NCBI RefSeq assembly: GCF_000003815.2
Contig: NC_049986.1
Coordinates: forward strand, 12,965,876-13,029,875
From: Branchiostoma floridae
Lineage: Eukaryota > Chordata > Leptocardii > Amphioxiformes > Branchiostomatidae
Direction: 5' to 3'
Length of the DNA: 64,000 nt
Shown: piece after piece, positions 1-13,252 of the stretch
Position numbering within the stretch: the stretch's first letter is position 1
Layout of the letters: every line of letters begins with the position of its first letter
Notes under the pieces: generated by a model
Told to the model about the DNA's origin: nothing
Seen by the model: the letters and a program-made list of their open reading frames with translations, nothing else
Databases searched by the model: none
Translations under genes and position numbers: made by a program

Positions 1-852
1 GTCTTCAGAAAGACTTGAAATGAATTGTTGACGACTTTTCGCTGTCGCAGTTGGTTCTCAAATTGAACAGACATATTCTTGCCTAGAGTTTATGTGTGCT
101 CTGAACAGCCATATGACCTTTTAAGACAAACTTATTGATTTAACGCCCCTAATAAACTAAATGGCCTCAACTTTAGTACCACAGTGAGATAGTGCTGTTT
201 TTAGGCCGACAATATCTCAATACTTACATGTTATAGACGATTTCATTGCTTCTTTAGTGACAGGTGACTCAATTTTTACAGACCTTATTTTTTTCAAACA
301 GGTATGACAAGTTGACCTTCTGTGCTTCAGCGGTTTGATTGGTATTAAGTACACAAATGACTTCATAACGATATCTTTGTCTGTTCACCTTTGTACCAGT
401 ATACGCACCTACCTGCATGTGCGCTGTAACGCACGTGTCAACAGCTATGAATGTGCACCTTACACCAGCAAGTTGTTGTAGGAAAATATTACTGATGGCA
501 GCATAGAAGAACAAAAAAACATGAATCACGTAGCAAACTAGCCTGACTAAGATCGCGCTCCTAGCGGCTGGCTCTACATGTGGTCAGGGTGGCGGTCAGT
601 AACCCCAGCCAGCGAGATTGTGTAAATACAGTTGCAGACTACGTAGCAATCCAGGGAAAGTATTTTCAAATGTAGTCTTCATTTTCCGTGATGCTCTTTA
701 TATCATGTTACTTTCTATATCGCAATACTAGAAATGCCATACGTTTATGAAGGTAAGATGATATGATATGCAAAACCCGCTTTGTAAAGTTTGGATAGTA
801 TTACCATGTTTGTCATCTTTTTAATTATATTTGTCTTCTTTTTAATTTCCAG
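1..852. other. Upstream region of the LDLR-A gene, no gene seen
   Basis: No convincing coding exon is visible. A pyrimidine-rich tract ending in an AG at 851-852 looks like a 3' splice site just before the first coding exon of the next gene. A 5' untranslated exon and promoter probably lie in or beyond this stretch, but I cannot place them. Confidence 0.5.
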
Positions 853-865
853 GAAAGTCTTCGAT

Positions 866-3135
866 ATGGAAAATTTCCGGGTGCAAGGAAAACGTCTGTG
901 TCCTTTCCTACTCTTCCTGTGGTGTCTGTGTGAGTTGTGCAGCGCCTTCAACAACACGACAGCCGTCTTCAGCAACAAGACAACTGCCTTCATCAACACA
1001 ACAACCACCCTACCGTCAACCACAACGCCAAGCACGACACTCGGCTGTTTTCTGTGCGACGAAAACCAGCGATGTATACCAGATGAGAGAGTGTGTGACG
1101 ATTTGGAAGATTGCGACGACCGAACGGACGAATTAAACTGCTCGTGTGAATGGGACCAATTCCGATGTGACAATGGGTTGTGTATTCCTGACTATTTAAC
1201 GTGTGACGGGCGAGACGACTGTGGCGACTGGAGCGACGAACGCGCATGCGCGTGCACACGTTGGGAGTACGCATGCGCGAACGGCAGGTGTATCAGGAAG
1301 ACTCAGGAATGCGACGACCGAGACGACTGCGGAGACGCCAGTGACGAGCTGCACTGCGCATGCCCGAGCCATAAGCAGAAGTGCGCGACATACGGGTGTA
1401 TTACGTCAGACGAGGAGTGTGACGGACTGTACCAGTGTGAGGACAAGAGTGACGAGGAAAACTGCCGTGAGTACAAGAAAAACAGCTGCATTTTAGCGAT
1501 GTTTCATTTCGATTATCTTATTAGATCACATGGACCGAGAGGATCTTGAAAAATCACTAGAAATATAAACTAGAAATAAAAAGTGATAAGCAATGATTGA
1601 CAAACATTACTAAGTAACTATGGAACATTCTCCTTAAAACCTAAAAGAAGTTCACAATAGTATCTATTCACGTTTAACGTTATGAAACCAGTAATTGGCA
1701 GAAATAAATGTAGCTGTTGTGATGTTATTAACTCCTCACTAACCATTCCACACTTCTCTTCGCTGACACTTTTCTTAACAGCCTTGTAACTTATTACAGT
1801 ATTACAGTGTTACATTTTCTTTACGCCTCCACAGTTCCCGAGTTAAGATGGGACGTGTGGTTGGAGATCGGTGTGGCCATCTTCTTCGTGCTGATTTTCT
1901 CCATCGTGTGTGCGGCGACCCGCTGCTGTATGGGCCCGCCCAAATCTCACTCGCCGCGGAGGAGGCAACAGGGGGAAGACCCGGGTAGGTTAGGATTATG
2001 CTGTTGACGGGAGTTCACCTTTATCCGTTGTTTTTAAAACAGGATATTAAGGATATCAAGACAACGGACGACCGGTGGTTTCAAATTGAAACATTCTAAA
2101 AATGTTCCAGGTAATTCCAAATTATTGCACCCTACGTCGACTTGATATGCCCAAATACCCTGTTTTTAAAAATTCATATAGTAAGAAGTTTATTTGCAAG
2201 TTCATGCCCGAGGGCTAAGTNNNNNNNNNNNNNNNNNNNNNNNNNNNNNNNNNNNNNNNNNNNNNNNNNNNNNNNNNNNNNNNNNNNNNNNNNNNNNNNN
2301 NNNNNNNNNNNNNNNNNNNNTCGGCCGAGCTAAATTCTTGATTTGTAAAGGGGGCTTTAGAATTTCTCAGTGCTGGGGTTCCAGCGCTGACTGATATCTT
2401 TGACCAGAATAGCCTAAATGCAACGCCACTGATAGACGCAGTATGGTGTCATACTTGATTACGTACGTAGACTGCATACATGTACCCGGTAAAATAGAAA
2501 TGACAGGTAGTAATGTAGCATTGTAGAACAAGTAAGTTACTTCAACGTAAATCACTTATGAAGGGTATTGCTAGGGTACTGTAACATAAGGCTTGCCCTA
2601 TTGTACGTTTGCTTAGAATTCCTTGATTTCTGACTCAACAATTATTGTACATGATAGCTATCCTCTCACTTTGACATAGTTCGGAAAAAAGTGAGCAAGA
2701 CAAACTTTGATTCTTGTTGTTGTTTTCTCAGGACTAGAGCTAGCAAACATCGGTCAATCCAACCCGTCGTTCGACGACAATCCTCCGGCTTACGACGCAT
2801 GCGTGGTACCTGACACAATTTGGACTACGTCACAAAGCGGCCTTCCCGGCAACCCTGCCGTCAGCTGCCCAGACATCGTCATCGTCCACAACGACAACAT
2901 CGAACCAGAAAACACACAAACAAGATCAACACAGAGCGTAAACAACGTAAACACCACAGGAAACAACAACACAGACTCCGTATCAGAGACAGTGTCGGTG
3001 GCCTCCACATTACCAGCGTACGACGACTACACCAAGTACCCAACGGCGCCCCCTGACGGAGAGGTGAAGCATTACATCACAGATGGGGCGTCACCCTTGC
3101 AGTCAGTAGGTTCGTCTGTACAAAGTGTCAGTTAA
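866..3135 (+). CDS. LDL-receptor class A domain type I membrane protein with PPxY tail (LDLRAD3-like)
   Basis: Three coding exons join at GT-AG sites with matching phase: 866-1466, 1835-1984 and 2732-3135, giving 384 aa. The start is the ATG at 866, just inside an exon whose acceptor is at 851-852. It is followed by a hydrophobic signal peptide (about residues 8-27) and a short Thr/Asn-rich stretch. Four six-cysteine LDL-A repeats with acidic calcium-binding ends (DELNC, DERAC, DELHC, DEENC) fill about residues 53-200. Exon 2 encodes one membrane span (about 209-229) followed by Arg-Cys-Cys. The tail (about 155 aa) carries NPSF, PPAY (268-271) and a later LPAY. PPxY and LPxY motifs bind the WW domains of NEDD4-family ubiquitin ligases. 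LDL-A repeats plus a PPxY tail is the architecture of vertebrate LDLRAD3, so a role as an endocytic or ligase-adaptor receptor is inferred. The second intron contains an assembly gap, so a missed exon there cannot be excluded. Confidence 0.8.
2221..2320. other. Assembly gap (100 N)
   Basis: A run of exactly 100 N lies in the second intron of the LDLR-A gene. The round size suggests a placeholder of unknown true length. Confidence 0.99.
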
Positions 3136-5136
3136 GATTAAGACTTGCTTAGGCTGAACAATCGTGTTTGTAAATAATATAGTAAAATGAATTTATTTTC
3201 AACTAATGTAAGTATTCAATCACATAATCAGCAAATAATACACAATGTGTAAGAAATGTGAAAACGTTAATTTGTCAAAACCAGTGGAAATTCATTGTTT
3301 AAGGTGGTTGCATTTCATTTCATTCGACATTTTTTTACACATCTAATTGTTCTTAAGCATTAGGCCAAAGTAGCCCAATTCTTTGACATTAAACTGTCCT
3401 CAGAAAATTGTAGCGATATGAATGTTCAAGCATGAAAGGTGCGCTTGAGGAGCTAACAAAGCTGTGCGTCAGGGTAACATAACGTTCTAACAAGTATCTG
3501 TCTAAATGTTGCATTAACACTTAATTTTCACACTAAGAATATGTTCTGACTACACCTGTTGCTATCATATTCCTAGTTTTCTAAGAAAGTCAACCTCAAA
3601 ATACAAGTTTCTACTTTTGCGAACTGCTATGGCATTCAAGCCACTACATTTAGAAAATTTCCTGATCATTGCAAAGATAAGAATAAGGGCTCATTATATC
3701 ATTTTCAAATCCTGTGTCACAGCAACAATTGATAATAAATAGTACCACAAGAACTACAGTGAAATAATCATCAACTTGAATACACAACTAGTGTGCGCCT
3801 GTCTCTAGGTGTAGTTTTTTTTCACCCTATATAGATTTTGTAAGTACAAATATACTTCAGAAATATTCTGTTAAGTTTATGGGATGAAAATTAGATTAAA
3901 GCAACCCTTAATTCTTTTCCTCTTTTGAACATTAGTACATTGGCATAATATTAGCATCAATGTTTATATTGGCTGCACCGTTATCACCTGTGTCCTCTTT
4001 ATATGAGAAATCCAAATGATATATTGCAGAGTAATAAAAATATACCTACAGGGAATAAAATGTGTTTTATCGTCAGGGAATCAGTTGCAATAAAATTGCA
4101 GTGAATACTTTTCTATGGTGTCATTCATCCATCATTATTAGAATGGATTACATTCCATGTTATATCTGATGATTGTCGACAATACATAATTATGATATAA
4201 TCTTATTTCATAGTATTTGATGTGAAACAATCTATTTGATGAAATGTCAAGAATAAGTATCCACTTTGTGGACTATCAAATCATTTTCTAGCCAGTTTTG
4301 TAATTGGAAAGTTAAAGATATATTACAACAGTAGATCTAGAGGCAATAGACATTATTTGTTCTCTTCTAATATTTAAAAAAAAGTAGCCAAAGTGGCTTA
4401 ATTGCACTTTGGCTGTACCAGTACAATACCATACAATCTTGAGAGCCTTTCAGTGTAACACTAGGATCTCCTCTATCTTGTATTGTTATACTTTTCAATT
4501 AATAGTCTCCAAGTCCTTTATACAGACTACAGCAGCAGCTTCACACACTGCCAAGCTAAGGAACTCTCTTGATGACAACTGTTTTTCACCTGCATACACT
4601 CTTCAAGCCTTCAAAACCAGAGATAATTGCTGTATTTTAGCATAAAAATTCCCACCACTTGTCAAATTTCTAAAGGTGGTTAAATCGCTTTGCATTAAAC
4701 AAACGTTACACACCCATAAAAAATCTACATTTAGTATTGCCACAGTGAAATTTAACTGAAATATGTGTCTTTTGTTCCCACTGCAGTAATTGTAATACAA
4801 AAAAGGGCAAGAAATGACATCTGCATTGTGTAGATGAGAGTTAGACCTTCAGCTCTGACAACACACAATATTACTGATGAGAGATAAAAAAAGTTGTCTT
4901 GCAAAGAAAACAGTAAGTTTTCATATATAAAGTGACTGCCCTTAGATCTATACCTGCATGTGTGAGGCTTGACAGGGTTGTTACAAGAAGATCTGATACA
5001 CAAACATCATACACAAACCTGAGCTCACACAACAGTATTAGTATTACTGATAAAAGAATTTAGCATCCACAAAGCAAGAGGATGATACTTTAAAGCCGTG
5101 GGGAGGGGGAGAGGTGTGACAGTGACGCTCCTCGGA
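3136..5136. other. AT-rich intergenic DNA between two convergent genes
   Basis: This stretch lies between the stop codon of the LDLR-A gene (+) and the stop codon of NEU1 (-), so it should hold both 3' untranslated regions. Several AATAAA-type hexamers occur on the + strand near 4034-4092, but none is clearly better than the others. No coding exon was seen. Confidence 0.5.
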
Positions 5137-8100
5137 TCACAACCCTCCGTACAACGCCACCTTTGCCAGCGACAGCGACTCTACGGAACTCTTCACGCCC
5201 TTCTCGTACAGGATGTACAGGTGTCCGCTGTCCTCGCTCAGCATGGTCATGGCGGAGTAGCCGCTAGCCTGCGGCCAGATAGTCAGACTGGACGCCCAGG
5301 TGGTGCCGTTATCGTAGCTCCACCTCAGGGTCAGGTTTATTCCTGGATGGGGCAGAATAGAAATGTTATATTGTAAGTGGCTAATCACCAAGCAGATCCT
5401 TGGTGGTGGGCATGCAGTATCAATTGTCCATGCAGTATCTGTGGTGGCAAATGGTCCTACAGTGGCAAATGGATAGGGCTGGCCAATATATAGTGCCTGC
5501 CTACCACCAATGATCTGCTTGGAGATCAGCAAGTGGCTACATAAAACAGGAATGCGTAAATGGTGATTCTAGGAAAGGGGTATTGACCTGTAATGCTGTT
5601 ACAGTAGTACCTGAAGATACCACAAGGGGGTTAAAAATTGTGCCATGTAATTCTTTGGGACCTGAATGACTTCCTACATACCAGAATTCATACAAATCAA
5701 TATCAGAAAGATTTTGAGTTAAAACACAAACGCAACAGTAACCCAATCGTAGATAAACCTCCTTCATGGAGGTGACCAAACTTACACTGTACGTTCATCA
5801 TAATAAATTGAAACTTAAACCCATGATACTGTACTCACTCTTTGTCTTGTGTGCTGGGTTGGAGAAGAACAGCACACCGTTACTGTACCACTGACTGGCC
5901 ATTGCTCTGGGCTCGATCAGCTTCTCATCAAAGCGCAGGTAATCCAGAGGGAAAGACTCGGCGCCGTCAAAGCTGCGCATGATGACGCGGCAGTGACAGT
6001 GGTAGGTGTACTCATTCCTCGCGTTCAACAAAATCGAACCGTCCGGGAGCTCCAGCGGCTGATTGGAAGACAGACGAGTGGAAACTGTGTTTAAAGTACT
6101 CTATACTCTGTATCTATTTAAAAAATGTACAATAACATAACTGCATTCACTTCACTACAAAGAACACGTCTCCATATGCCTGACACATTTCCCATCTTGT
6201 TTTTCATGTTCTGTCCTGAAGTCCTGTCCTGGATGATACAAGAACAAAAGAAATCCTCTAAGACAAACCTGATTTTCATCAGGGGCAAAGTCTCCTGCCT
6301 TCTTCTTCTGGTCGTAGGGGATGGCCTTCCTTGTACCTCCGTAGCGCCACCTGGAGGAAAATGAAATCACTGTGTCCACTACTAGAATATTCTGACCACA
6401 ACTTACTAGTACATATGCTTCTATTTAAGTTGTTTTACTAGAATTTGTTCTTTTGTTTGTTAACAGAAAATTTGTATGAGGTCAAAATGTTGTAAATTAA
6501 AAGTCATGATATATTTTAATATGAGTGTGAGCCATGTTCCCACACCTGTTGCCATGGCAACTAAAGAGACAGTAAACACCTGTTGCCATGGTGTTACATG
6601 TGTTACTAAGGTGACAGTAAACAGGAGTTGCCATGGTGTTACATGTGTTACTATGGAGACAGTACACACCTGTTGCCATGGTGTTACGAAGAAGACAGTA
6701 CACACCTGTTGCCATGGTGTTACTATGGAGACAGTACACACCTGTTGCCATGGTCGTCGCTAAGGAGACAGTACACACCGCCGTGCAGCAGGTCTCCATG
6801 GCCACAAACTATCAGCCGACCCTTGTAGGGGTCAAGCTTTTTCTGGGGAAAGTAACAGGTAATGTCTTTGTTTGTGCCTTTATTTTTTTGCCTTAAGCCT
6901 GGTGGCATAGCTTATGATTTGTGCCAATTTGTCTAAAGCACCAAAATTTGGCACACATGTAGAGTTGAATTTACTTGGATTCTACATATGTATTAACGGT
7001 GCACACACCAATTCTTCCGCGACAGGGGTCCGAGATAGTGCGCGACAAAAATGTGACGAAAGGGTCTCGAGGGTCCGTGTTTGAGTTCAAATTTCTCATA
7101 ATCTGCTGCGAAGTGGCATTTAATACTGGCATGGCTAAAAAGCGTAAGAAGTGATGTGTTTTTGGTGCAAATTGGTTTTGGGCCCGAGGGTCACTTCCTT
7201 GTATTTCTACGCGTTGGAAGTGATTCGCCGTTGACCCAGATTTCCCGTCCATATGCGGTCTGTGAGCCGTGTTGGTATGCCTCGCGCGTCGGGTTATTGT
7301 AAAAATCTCAGTGTTACGATTTTCTTTATTTTTTGCCTGATTAATCTTAAGTGTATTCTCTTTCCGACAATATCAGTCATTTTCATGACTAAACTATAGG
7401 TGATGGGTTTATTTCCACGTCAAAATTCCCCTTTTTGTGCATACTTTTTTGCGTGAAAAAAACTTTTCTCCCCAAAAAATTATGAAAAGTAGAGAGAGTG
7501 AAGAAACTGAAACCCGGCTGTTCTTAAAGCTGGAGTGATACCCGTCATTCTCATATACGGCTTTTCTGCTTTAGATCTATTTTCTTGAAGAGACGGCCTC
7601 TCGACTTGGGGGTGCGCAGCCTCGATTTGAGACCCCAAATAAACTGGGGTGTGCACCGTTCAGTTTCTGCTCCGAATCAACTTCATGGTATTCCAGCTTA
7701 CGGCTTTCGACTGTGGAATCTGGCTTTCTGGATTCTGACTCAGCCCGGATTCCAGCTGTCCAGATTTTGTCTGGTGATAACTTTAACCTATGTGATTTGG
7801 TCTATTGTGTAAACAAACAGGTAAATACAGAATCATACTGAAACATAAACAGGTGACTGAACCAGGTGGGGAGAAATAAAAATACCTGGACGCCGTACCC
7901 AGGACCGGGGTCAAAGGTCATGGTTCCGATCTGTTCGGAGATGTTGCGAGGGTGACTCCAGGTCAGTCCGTCATCAGTACTGTTGATCAGGAACAGAGTG
8001 GACACATTGCACCTGCAAGTCATGATTGGAAAACAGCAGGAAGGGAATTAATATTTGTTCTGTTGTCTTTTACATTATACTTTTACATTGTGCAGCATGT

Positions 8101-10228
8101 TCTAATCACATGTACAGTACATGTAATATAAAACCAAGACACAAATCCAATTTTTGTTAGTCAATGGTGACTTGTGACGGTGAGATTGTAGTGGAAAGGG
8201 GACTTTATTAGCCACCAAAATCATGACTTGTTTCAACACTGTCGTCTAAGTGTCCAAATTGCTGATTCTTGTTCCACGGAAAATAACGTTAAAGTTCCAG
8301 TTGCAAGCCCCCTTAAAAAGTCCAAAACTTTTCACACAAAATTGTGAAATATGTGACCTAACAGAGTTCTTACTTGTAGTGGTGAGCACATTGAATATAC
8401 ATAACAAATATGGTGGATGTTGTCTCATCCACAAAGATGGACCCAGCGTTGATGCCGTCCGGAGATCTGTCATCCGCCACAAAGTCTGTAGGAGACCAGG
8501 TCTGACCTGAACAGGAAATGTGGGGACACAAATAGCATCAGTCCTGGACTCCTGGTCTGATATTTAAAAGGTATGATATCAAGCCCATAAAAAATGATCA
8601 TGGCTCATAGTGGCAAATGTGCCGTTGTTGCCACACTGGTGCAACAAATCCATGTGTGATTTTGTAACTCTTTTTCACAGATTAGCCAAAGACACTTTGT
8701 GGTTGTCACTCCACCGTCATGGTAGATATACTGTACACTCACTCACTCACTATAGAAATAGCCTTATAACCATATTATAGGAAAGTTCCCTTGAACTTTG
8801 AATATTTGTCTAGTGTTGAAAAATTCATTTTTCTTTTGAGTTTTGATCAAATAGCATTATACAAAGACATCTCAAGCTACATTTTAAACATTACTAAGAA
8901 ACAAGAAGAAGACGCACAAATGTATTACTATTAGAATAGTTTCAGAACCCATGTTTTAGATTAGTCATAGAAACCATGTGTACTGTATTACGATCTTTCG
9001 CATCAATATGCCTGTACTTAGCCCGATAGGGCATGAATGTGCAATAAAGGCTATTATACATTCTTCTCTATACTAACTTGTAAAGTACCTTCCCAAAGGG
9101 CACAAGGTCAGGGCAAGGCAAGTATCGAACCAAGGCCCTACAGCTTCCAAGTCAAGTGCTCCAGCCATTGCACCACACAGACCTCACTTTCAAGCCCATA
9201 GCTATTGGAAAGTGGAGCCCAAGCCTGTCCTCCCTAAATCTTGGGAGTGCTGAACTGCAGTCCCTTACAGTGGTATTCAAGCACAGTCCCTACAACACCA
9301 GAGGGCACCACTTGAAACTCTCTAGACCTCGCACTAAACTGGAAGTCCAGAAGAGGTCCTATCCTGTAAGGGTTTTGAAAGCCTGGAATGAACTCCCGGT
9401 GGATATTGTAATCCAGAACACTAAACTGCTTCAAAAACAAGATAGACAGATACATTGAAGCCATGCTTGACGGAGGAGCAACAGTGGGCTACCCGCCTTC
9501 CAGCTCCTGACCGCGGAGGCACTACAGTCTCTGTGGTTTTAGGTAAATTCAGGTAAGTAGGGGTTTTGAGGACTCAAACCTTTGACCTCTGGGTTCCAGA
9601 CTCACTAACCTTTATCAGTAGACCTCCTGATGGCTAAAAACTTGGGCCCAGCATCCCCAGAGCTGTACTTCCGGGCACCGCACAGGGCTAGCAGGCTCCC
9701 CTGGGGGGTGGAGACCAGCAGGGGGGTCCGGTAGATATCCACCTCCCCCTCACCCCCTCCACTCAACCACAGCAGCTGCTCTTCTACAACAACAGGCGAC
9801 ACCTGGAGAAAGGTAGCAGGTAGAACTTTACTTCCATGCAAAATAAGTTCAATGTTATTATGTATTTCTATTTCATATTGGGTAAATGAAATACAGTTGA
9901 TGAAAAATGGTTTGTTCAAGAACGTCCTCATTCAAACAACATTAAGTGAGTTGTTTTTATAAAGATCACGAGGTTATTTTGTGACCAAGGTACAAGTCTG
10001 ACTAAGCCGGTACACATACGTTGTTAGTCACTGTCTTGTATCGACTTCAACTTCAAGGACGTTCAGGCACTAAAACAGGGATAATCATTGATAGTCCTAC
10101 AACTTATGTATCCTTGTATCTGCACTTACCGGTTTGACATTGGAAATTAAGATGGGGGACGATGAAATAGTCGCCAGGAAGCCAAAACACAAGAACACAA
10201 CAAACATCCTGACTTCCTCTTCCGCCAT
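5137..10228 (-). CDS. NEU1: Sialidase-1 (lysosomal neuraminidase)
   Basis: Eight exons on the minus strand join in phase: 10228-10130, 9802-9610, 8506-8374, 8012-7886, 6842-6742, 6350-6269, 6058-5839 and 5342-5137 (386 aa, near the usual family length). NEU1 removes terminal sialic acids from glycoproteins and glycolipids, mainly in lysosomes. The first exon encodes a hydrophobic signal sequence (about residues 8-24). The family YRIP-type motif is YRTP (57-60) with the first catalytic Arg at 58. Four Asp boxes follow: STDKGQTW (94-101), STDDGLTW (153-160), SDDHGNRW (212-219) and SYDNGTTW (327-334). Other hallmarks are the His/Cys segment YHCHCR near 264, an Arg-Trp at 325-326 and LYEKG near the C-terminus. 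These match NEU1 better than NEU2-4. The Ile-to-Thr change in YRTP is unusual. Intron 5 begins with a minisatellite built from the exon 5 donor. Confidence 0.95.
6545..6770 (-). repeat. Minisatellite spanning the NEU1 exon 5 donor site
   Basis: About six copies of a 34-45 bp unit are centred on CCATGG at 6552, 6586, 6631, 6676, 6712 and 6748 (the last three are exactly 36 bp apart). The copy at 6748 is the true end of NEU1 exon 5, encoding SDDHGN and the donor CAG|GTGTGT. The other copies lie in the intron and most repeat the donor. Read through on the minus strand, use of a later donor gives a TAG a few codons past the normal junction. Confidence 0.9.
9065..9185 (-). mobile_element. tRNA-derived SINE fragment
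   Basis: On the minus strand there is a tRNA-like head with an A-box-like GGTGCAATGGCTGGAGC and a B-box-like GGTTCGATAC about 50 nt later. It is followed by TTTGGGAAGGTACTTTAC. A closely similar tail segment recurs near 26496, which supports a dispersed repeat. It lies in NEU1 intron 2. Confidence 0.6.
9190..9510 (+). mobile_element. LINE (CR1/jockey-like) ORF2 C-terminal fragment, frameshifted
   Basis: The translated segment [10 protein letters not shown]...[14 protein letters not shown] is the typical C-terminal end of a non-LTR retrotransposon reverse transcriptase protein. The frame shifts near 9428 into a second frame reading [13 protein letters not shown] and ending at the TGA at 9508-9510. 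It is a dead fragment in NEU1 intron 2, antisense to the gene. The exact LINE clade cannot be decided by eye. Confidence 0.7.
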
Positions 10229-12569
10229 TTTGATCGAAATTTTTTCACTTTCGATAACTATCGCTAGAGGTCGCTACTGCATAGTGTACCGATCTATCCA
10301 TCAGACATCACTCCGTTTTCCTCACAACAGAAGTGAATTATCACCTTTAACATTAAAATTACGGCATCTTTTAATGGAGGGAAGTCTTTTAGCGTTATAA
10401 TCGCTCAGCTGTCTATACATGATAAAATCCATTGGTCTACACAAGGACAACTTACTCTGGAGAAAAGGTGGAAGCTATTGGCTGGCCGCTGTGCGGCGTT
10501 GTAAAAGCCACAACACAGACAACGGGCTATGAATATGCTCTTCGATTGACCTAGGAGGGTACTACATATCGCATCTTCATGGAATGGTGTTTATGAACGA
10601 CAATATTTTACCTGGTAAGATAGTTAACTGTTACATGAAATACCATGAAAATAATTTGACACAGGATCGGGCGTTGCGAAAGTTAATCATTTCCTGCATG
10701 GCTAGGTACAATCATGTCAATCATCTATGAAAGATTAAAGAATGTTAATGATGTTTGCACTTCTTCGCAACATTCACATCTCTAACTATTTGGGAGTGGC
10801 AATCCGACCGGATGAGTAAATTTATGAAGAAAAGTTTGGAACGGAAACAGAACAAATTCCACACTGTGCACGCCTATGTGGCAACCGCAACAAACCACAA
10901 AATGTCGCCTCACTTCATTCACAGCAAGGGGCGGACATCTAATCTTAATGTGACTTGAGGGAATTCTAACTATGACACTTCAAAGAAGAGTGAGTCAAGC
11001 TGTGACGAAAAAGGCGAGAATTCAGCTCGTGCTCGGCGCGTGCCATGTTGCGGGGGTGGAGAAGAATTCTCACTTTCACCTTATCAACATAACGTTACAA
11101 ATCAGAGACCTGACACCATTACGTAGCTATACAGACATGTGACAATCTGACCATATTTTGACAAAGCCTTATACTAAGTGGTTTCCTATGATGATCTTAA
11201 CTCAAAGGCACGCATCTTGCCAAATTCGTGAGTGTCATAAATTGTTCAAATTCGTGTGACTGTGCGCAAAAATATCAATGCTGTTTCAAAAAAAGAGATA
11301 AACGATATCCGCACTAGCACATAAGCCCAGAGAAAAGACGACTTGTCACTTTGGATATCAAAGTGCATAGCCATGTAGTCATATCCTACATATATAAAAC
11401 TGTGTGTATATATATAGTCATCATTGTTCCTCCTCTTAATGTAGAGGTGACGCATTCAGCTGTTACTTAATCGTTAGATAAGTAACGTTACCAAGTACCT
11501 CATATGAGGACGAACTGAACTGAACTGAATTACTAACTGACTATCTATAGTAACGTTACATGTATTTAATAGTACTATCCTCATCACCTGTTTGCTGTCA
11601 AAGTTAGCTTTGCACTTCTTATCGGAAAATGTAATCGAATATACGTGAACTTTGCTTTATCCTGGCTCAGGGTGGTACGAGCCAGTTCTATTCGTACTGC
11701 AAACAGGCTGACGAAACGCCAACCTCTCACCCTCACCTCACACGACCTCACTATCAGCACAAGTTCATCACGTGTGTTCAGCGTAGTGCACTTTACTCTG
11801 TAGTAATGATGCAACCGTACCAAACTGTGCCCACGCAACATACGCGCATAGCACGACCTTCGTAACATCACTGGGCCATTGATGATACAAATTTGTGTAA
11901 CTGCTTGCCTCTTCGTTACAGTAGAATGCATGGTAAGTTGGACGTGGGCCACAGTGGACGTGAGCCAAGGTTGGCCCAGCTGGCGGAAGTGTGCGCCAAA
12001 CTCCCTGTGTGGCTGCAAGGTTGTCTGAGGAGAATGATGGCCAATGCCAAGGTCAAACAAACTCTTTAACATCACAGCCAGACATCTATAGATTTGTATC
12101 GGCTCTTTCGATAAAAAAAGTCCCTGATACAGCTTTCCACATACAGTACAACATGTTGAGCGTGAAATATTAACGGCTTTGACATAACGTTATATCGTTC
12201 TTCCGGTACTTTTAATTTTCAATTTTTCGTTTTTCGTTATTAAGTTGGCGGAGAGGAGTGCGGCGAATCGTGCAGTCTGGAGAAATATCACGGAGGGAGC
12301 AAGGGGCCAGTCACTGGCCTAGGCACTTAGGCAGGGTAGGCAGGGTATACACCCGATTCTTTTGTCAGCTGTTCCTCTTAATTCGTATTTTTCCCGCGCA
12401 CAAACATTCCTTCTTCTTGTCGTCTGCATTGTTTACATTACCTGACGATGGATCATGCAGGCCTGAGATGGATTAAAACTTTTCGCGCGCTTTTTTCGCG
12501 CCCCAGGCATGACACGCCACTTTTGCGCCCTTTGCCCCCGTCACATGACGAGCGCGAGGGGTCCTGTTA
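10229..12569. other. Intergenic DNA between divergent NEU1 and IER-like genes
   Basis: This holds the NEU1 5' flank (read leftwards) and the distal 5' flank of the IER-like gene. No TATA box or coding exon stands out. Short ORFs here have no recognisable domain. Confidence 0.4.
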
Positions 12570-12579
12570 CCATATTTGG
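12570..12579. promoter_or_regulatory. CArG box (candidate serum response element)
   Basis: CCATATTTGG is a perfect CC(A/T)6GG match and lies about 670 bp upstream of the IER-like start codon. Serum response factor sites drive immediate-early genes in vertebrates, so the position makes sense. A match is expected several times by chance in 64 kb, so this remains a candidate. Confidence 0.4.
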
Positions 12580-13054
12580 GGGGATTTTCCACGGACTGTG
12601 ACCAATGGTCACGAGGCGTGGTGTTTATCTTGACGTAGTTTGAATGGCGCCTTGACTACACCAGTGTGTTTCCCTTTGTTTGGCGGAGACACGTCATAGC
12701 CAGTCCCTAGGTGGTTTCACCCCAGGGGAATTCAGGGAATTCCAGCCCAATTACTCAGGACGTGCTCTCATTGGTCAGTTCAACATCATGGACTATTCCG
12801 ATAGGGATGTTGTTTTAAGTTTCAATAGAAATCATTATCATATTAAGTATTTGATGCCTTTTACATGACATTAAGTAAAAGTGTAGAATATTTATAATGT
12901 ATGAAATATATTTTGCTTTGAAATCTCCACCTTGCTTGCTATTATAATATGGTGATTCATAGTTCAACTTCCTGCACCCCCTGGAATATAGTAGTACAGA
13001 CTACATTCTCTCAGCCGTCAATCATGCCGCCAGGCGACCATATTCTCGGCTCCT

Positions 13055-13084
13055 GATTGGTCCATTGAAATAGCCATTACGTCA
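13055..13084 (+). promoter_or_regulatory. Inverted CCAAT box and CRE-like site of the IER-like gene
   Basis: GATTGG (13055-13060, an inverted CCAAT box) and TTACGTCA (13077-13084, one base from the CREB/ATF palindrome) lie 170-200 bp upstream of the start codon. Another ATTGGTC lies near 12770. CREB and CCAAT sites are common in early-response promoters. Function is inferred from motif and position only. Confidence 0.4.
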
Positions 13085-13252
13085 GTGTGGATTTGAATAA
13101 CACAGGATTTTTCCATGCAACGGTCATTCGTAGATCACGCCACGTTACTGGTAGGGTGTGATCCCCATTCAAGCACCGCTACAAGCCAAAAACTCGGTGT
13201 TTTGATCCATTTGTTGCAGTTTCTGTTCCTCAAAAGTATCAGCAAGGACAAG

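Noticed and set aside
6460-6805. Repetitive ORFs on both strands in NEU1 intron 5
   Set aside because: They are frame readings of the donor minisatellite. Their repeated peptides have no independent support.
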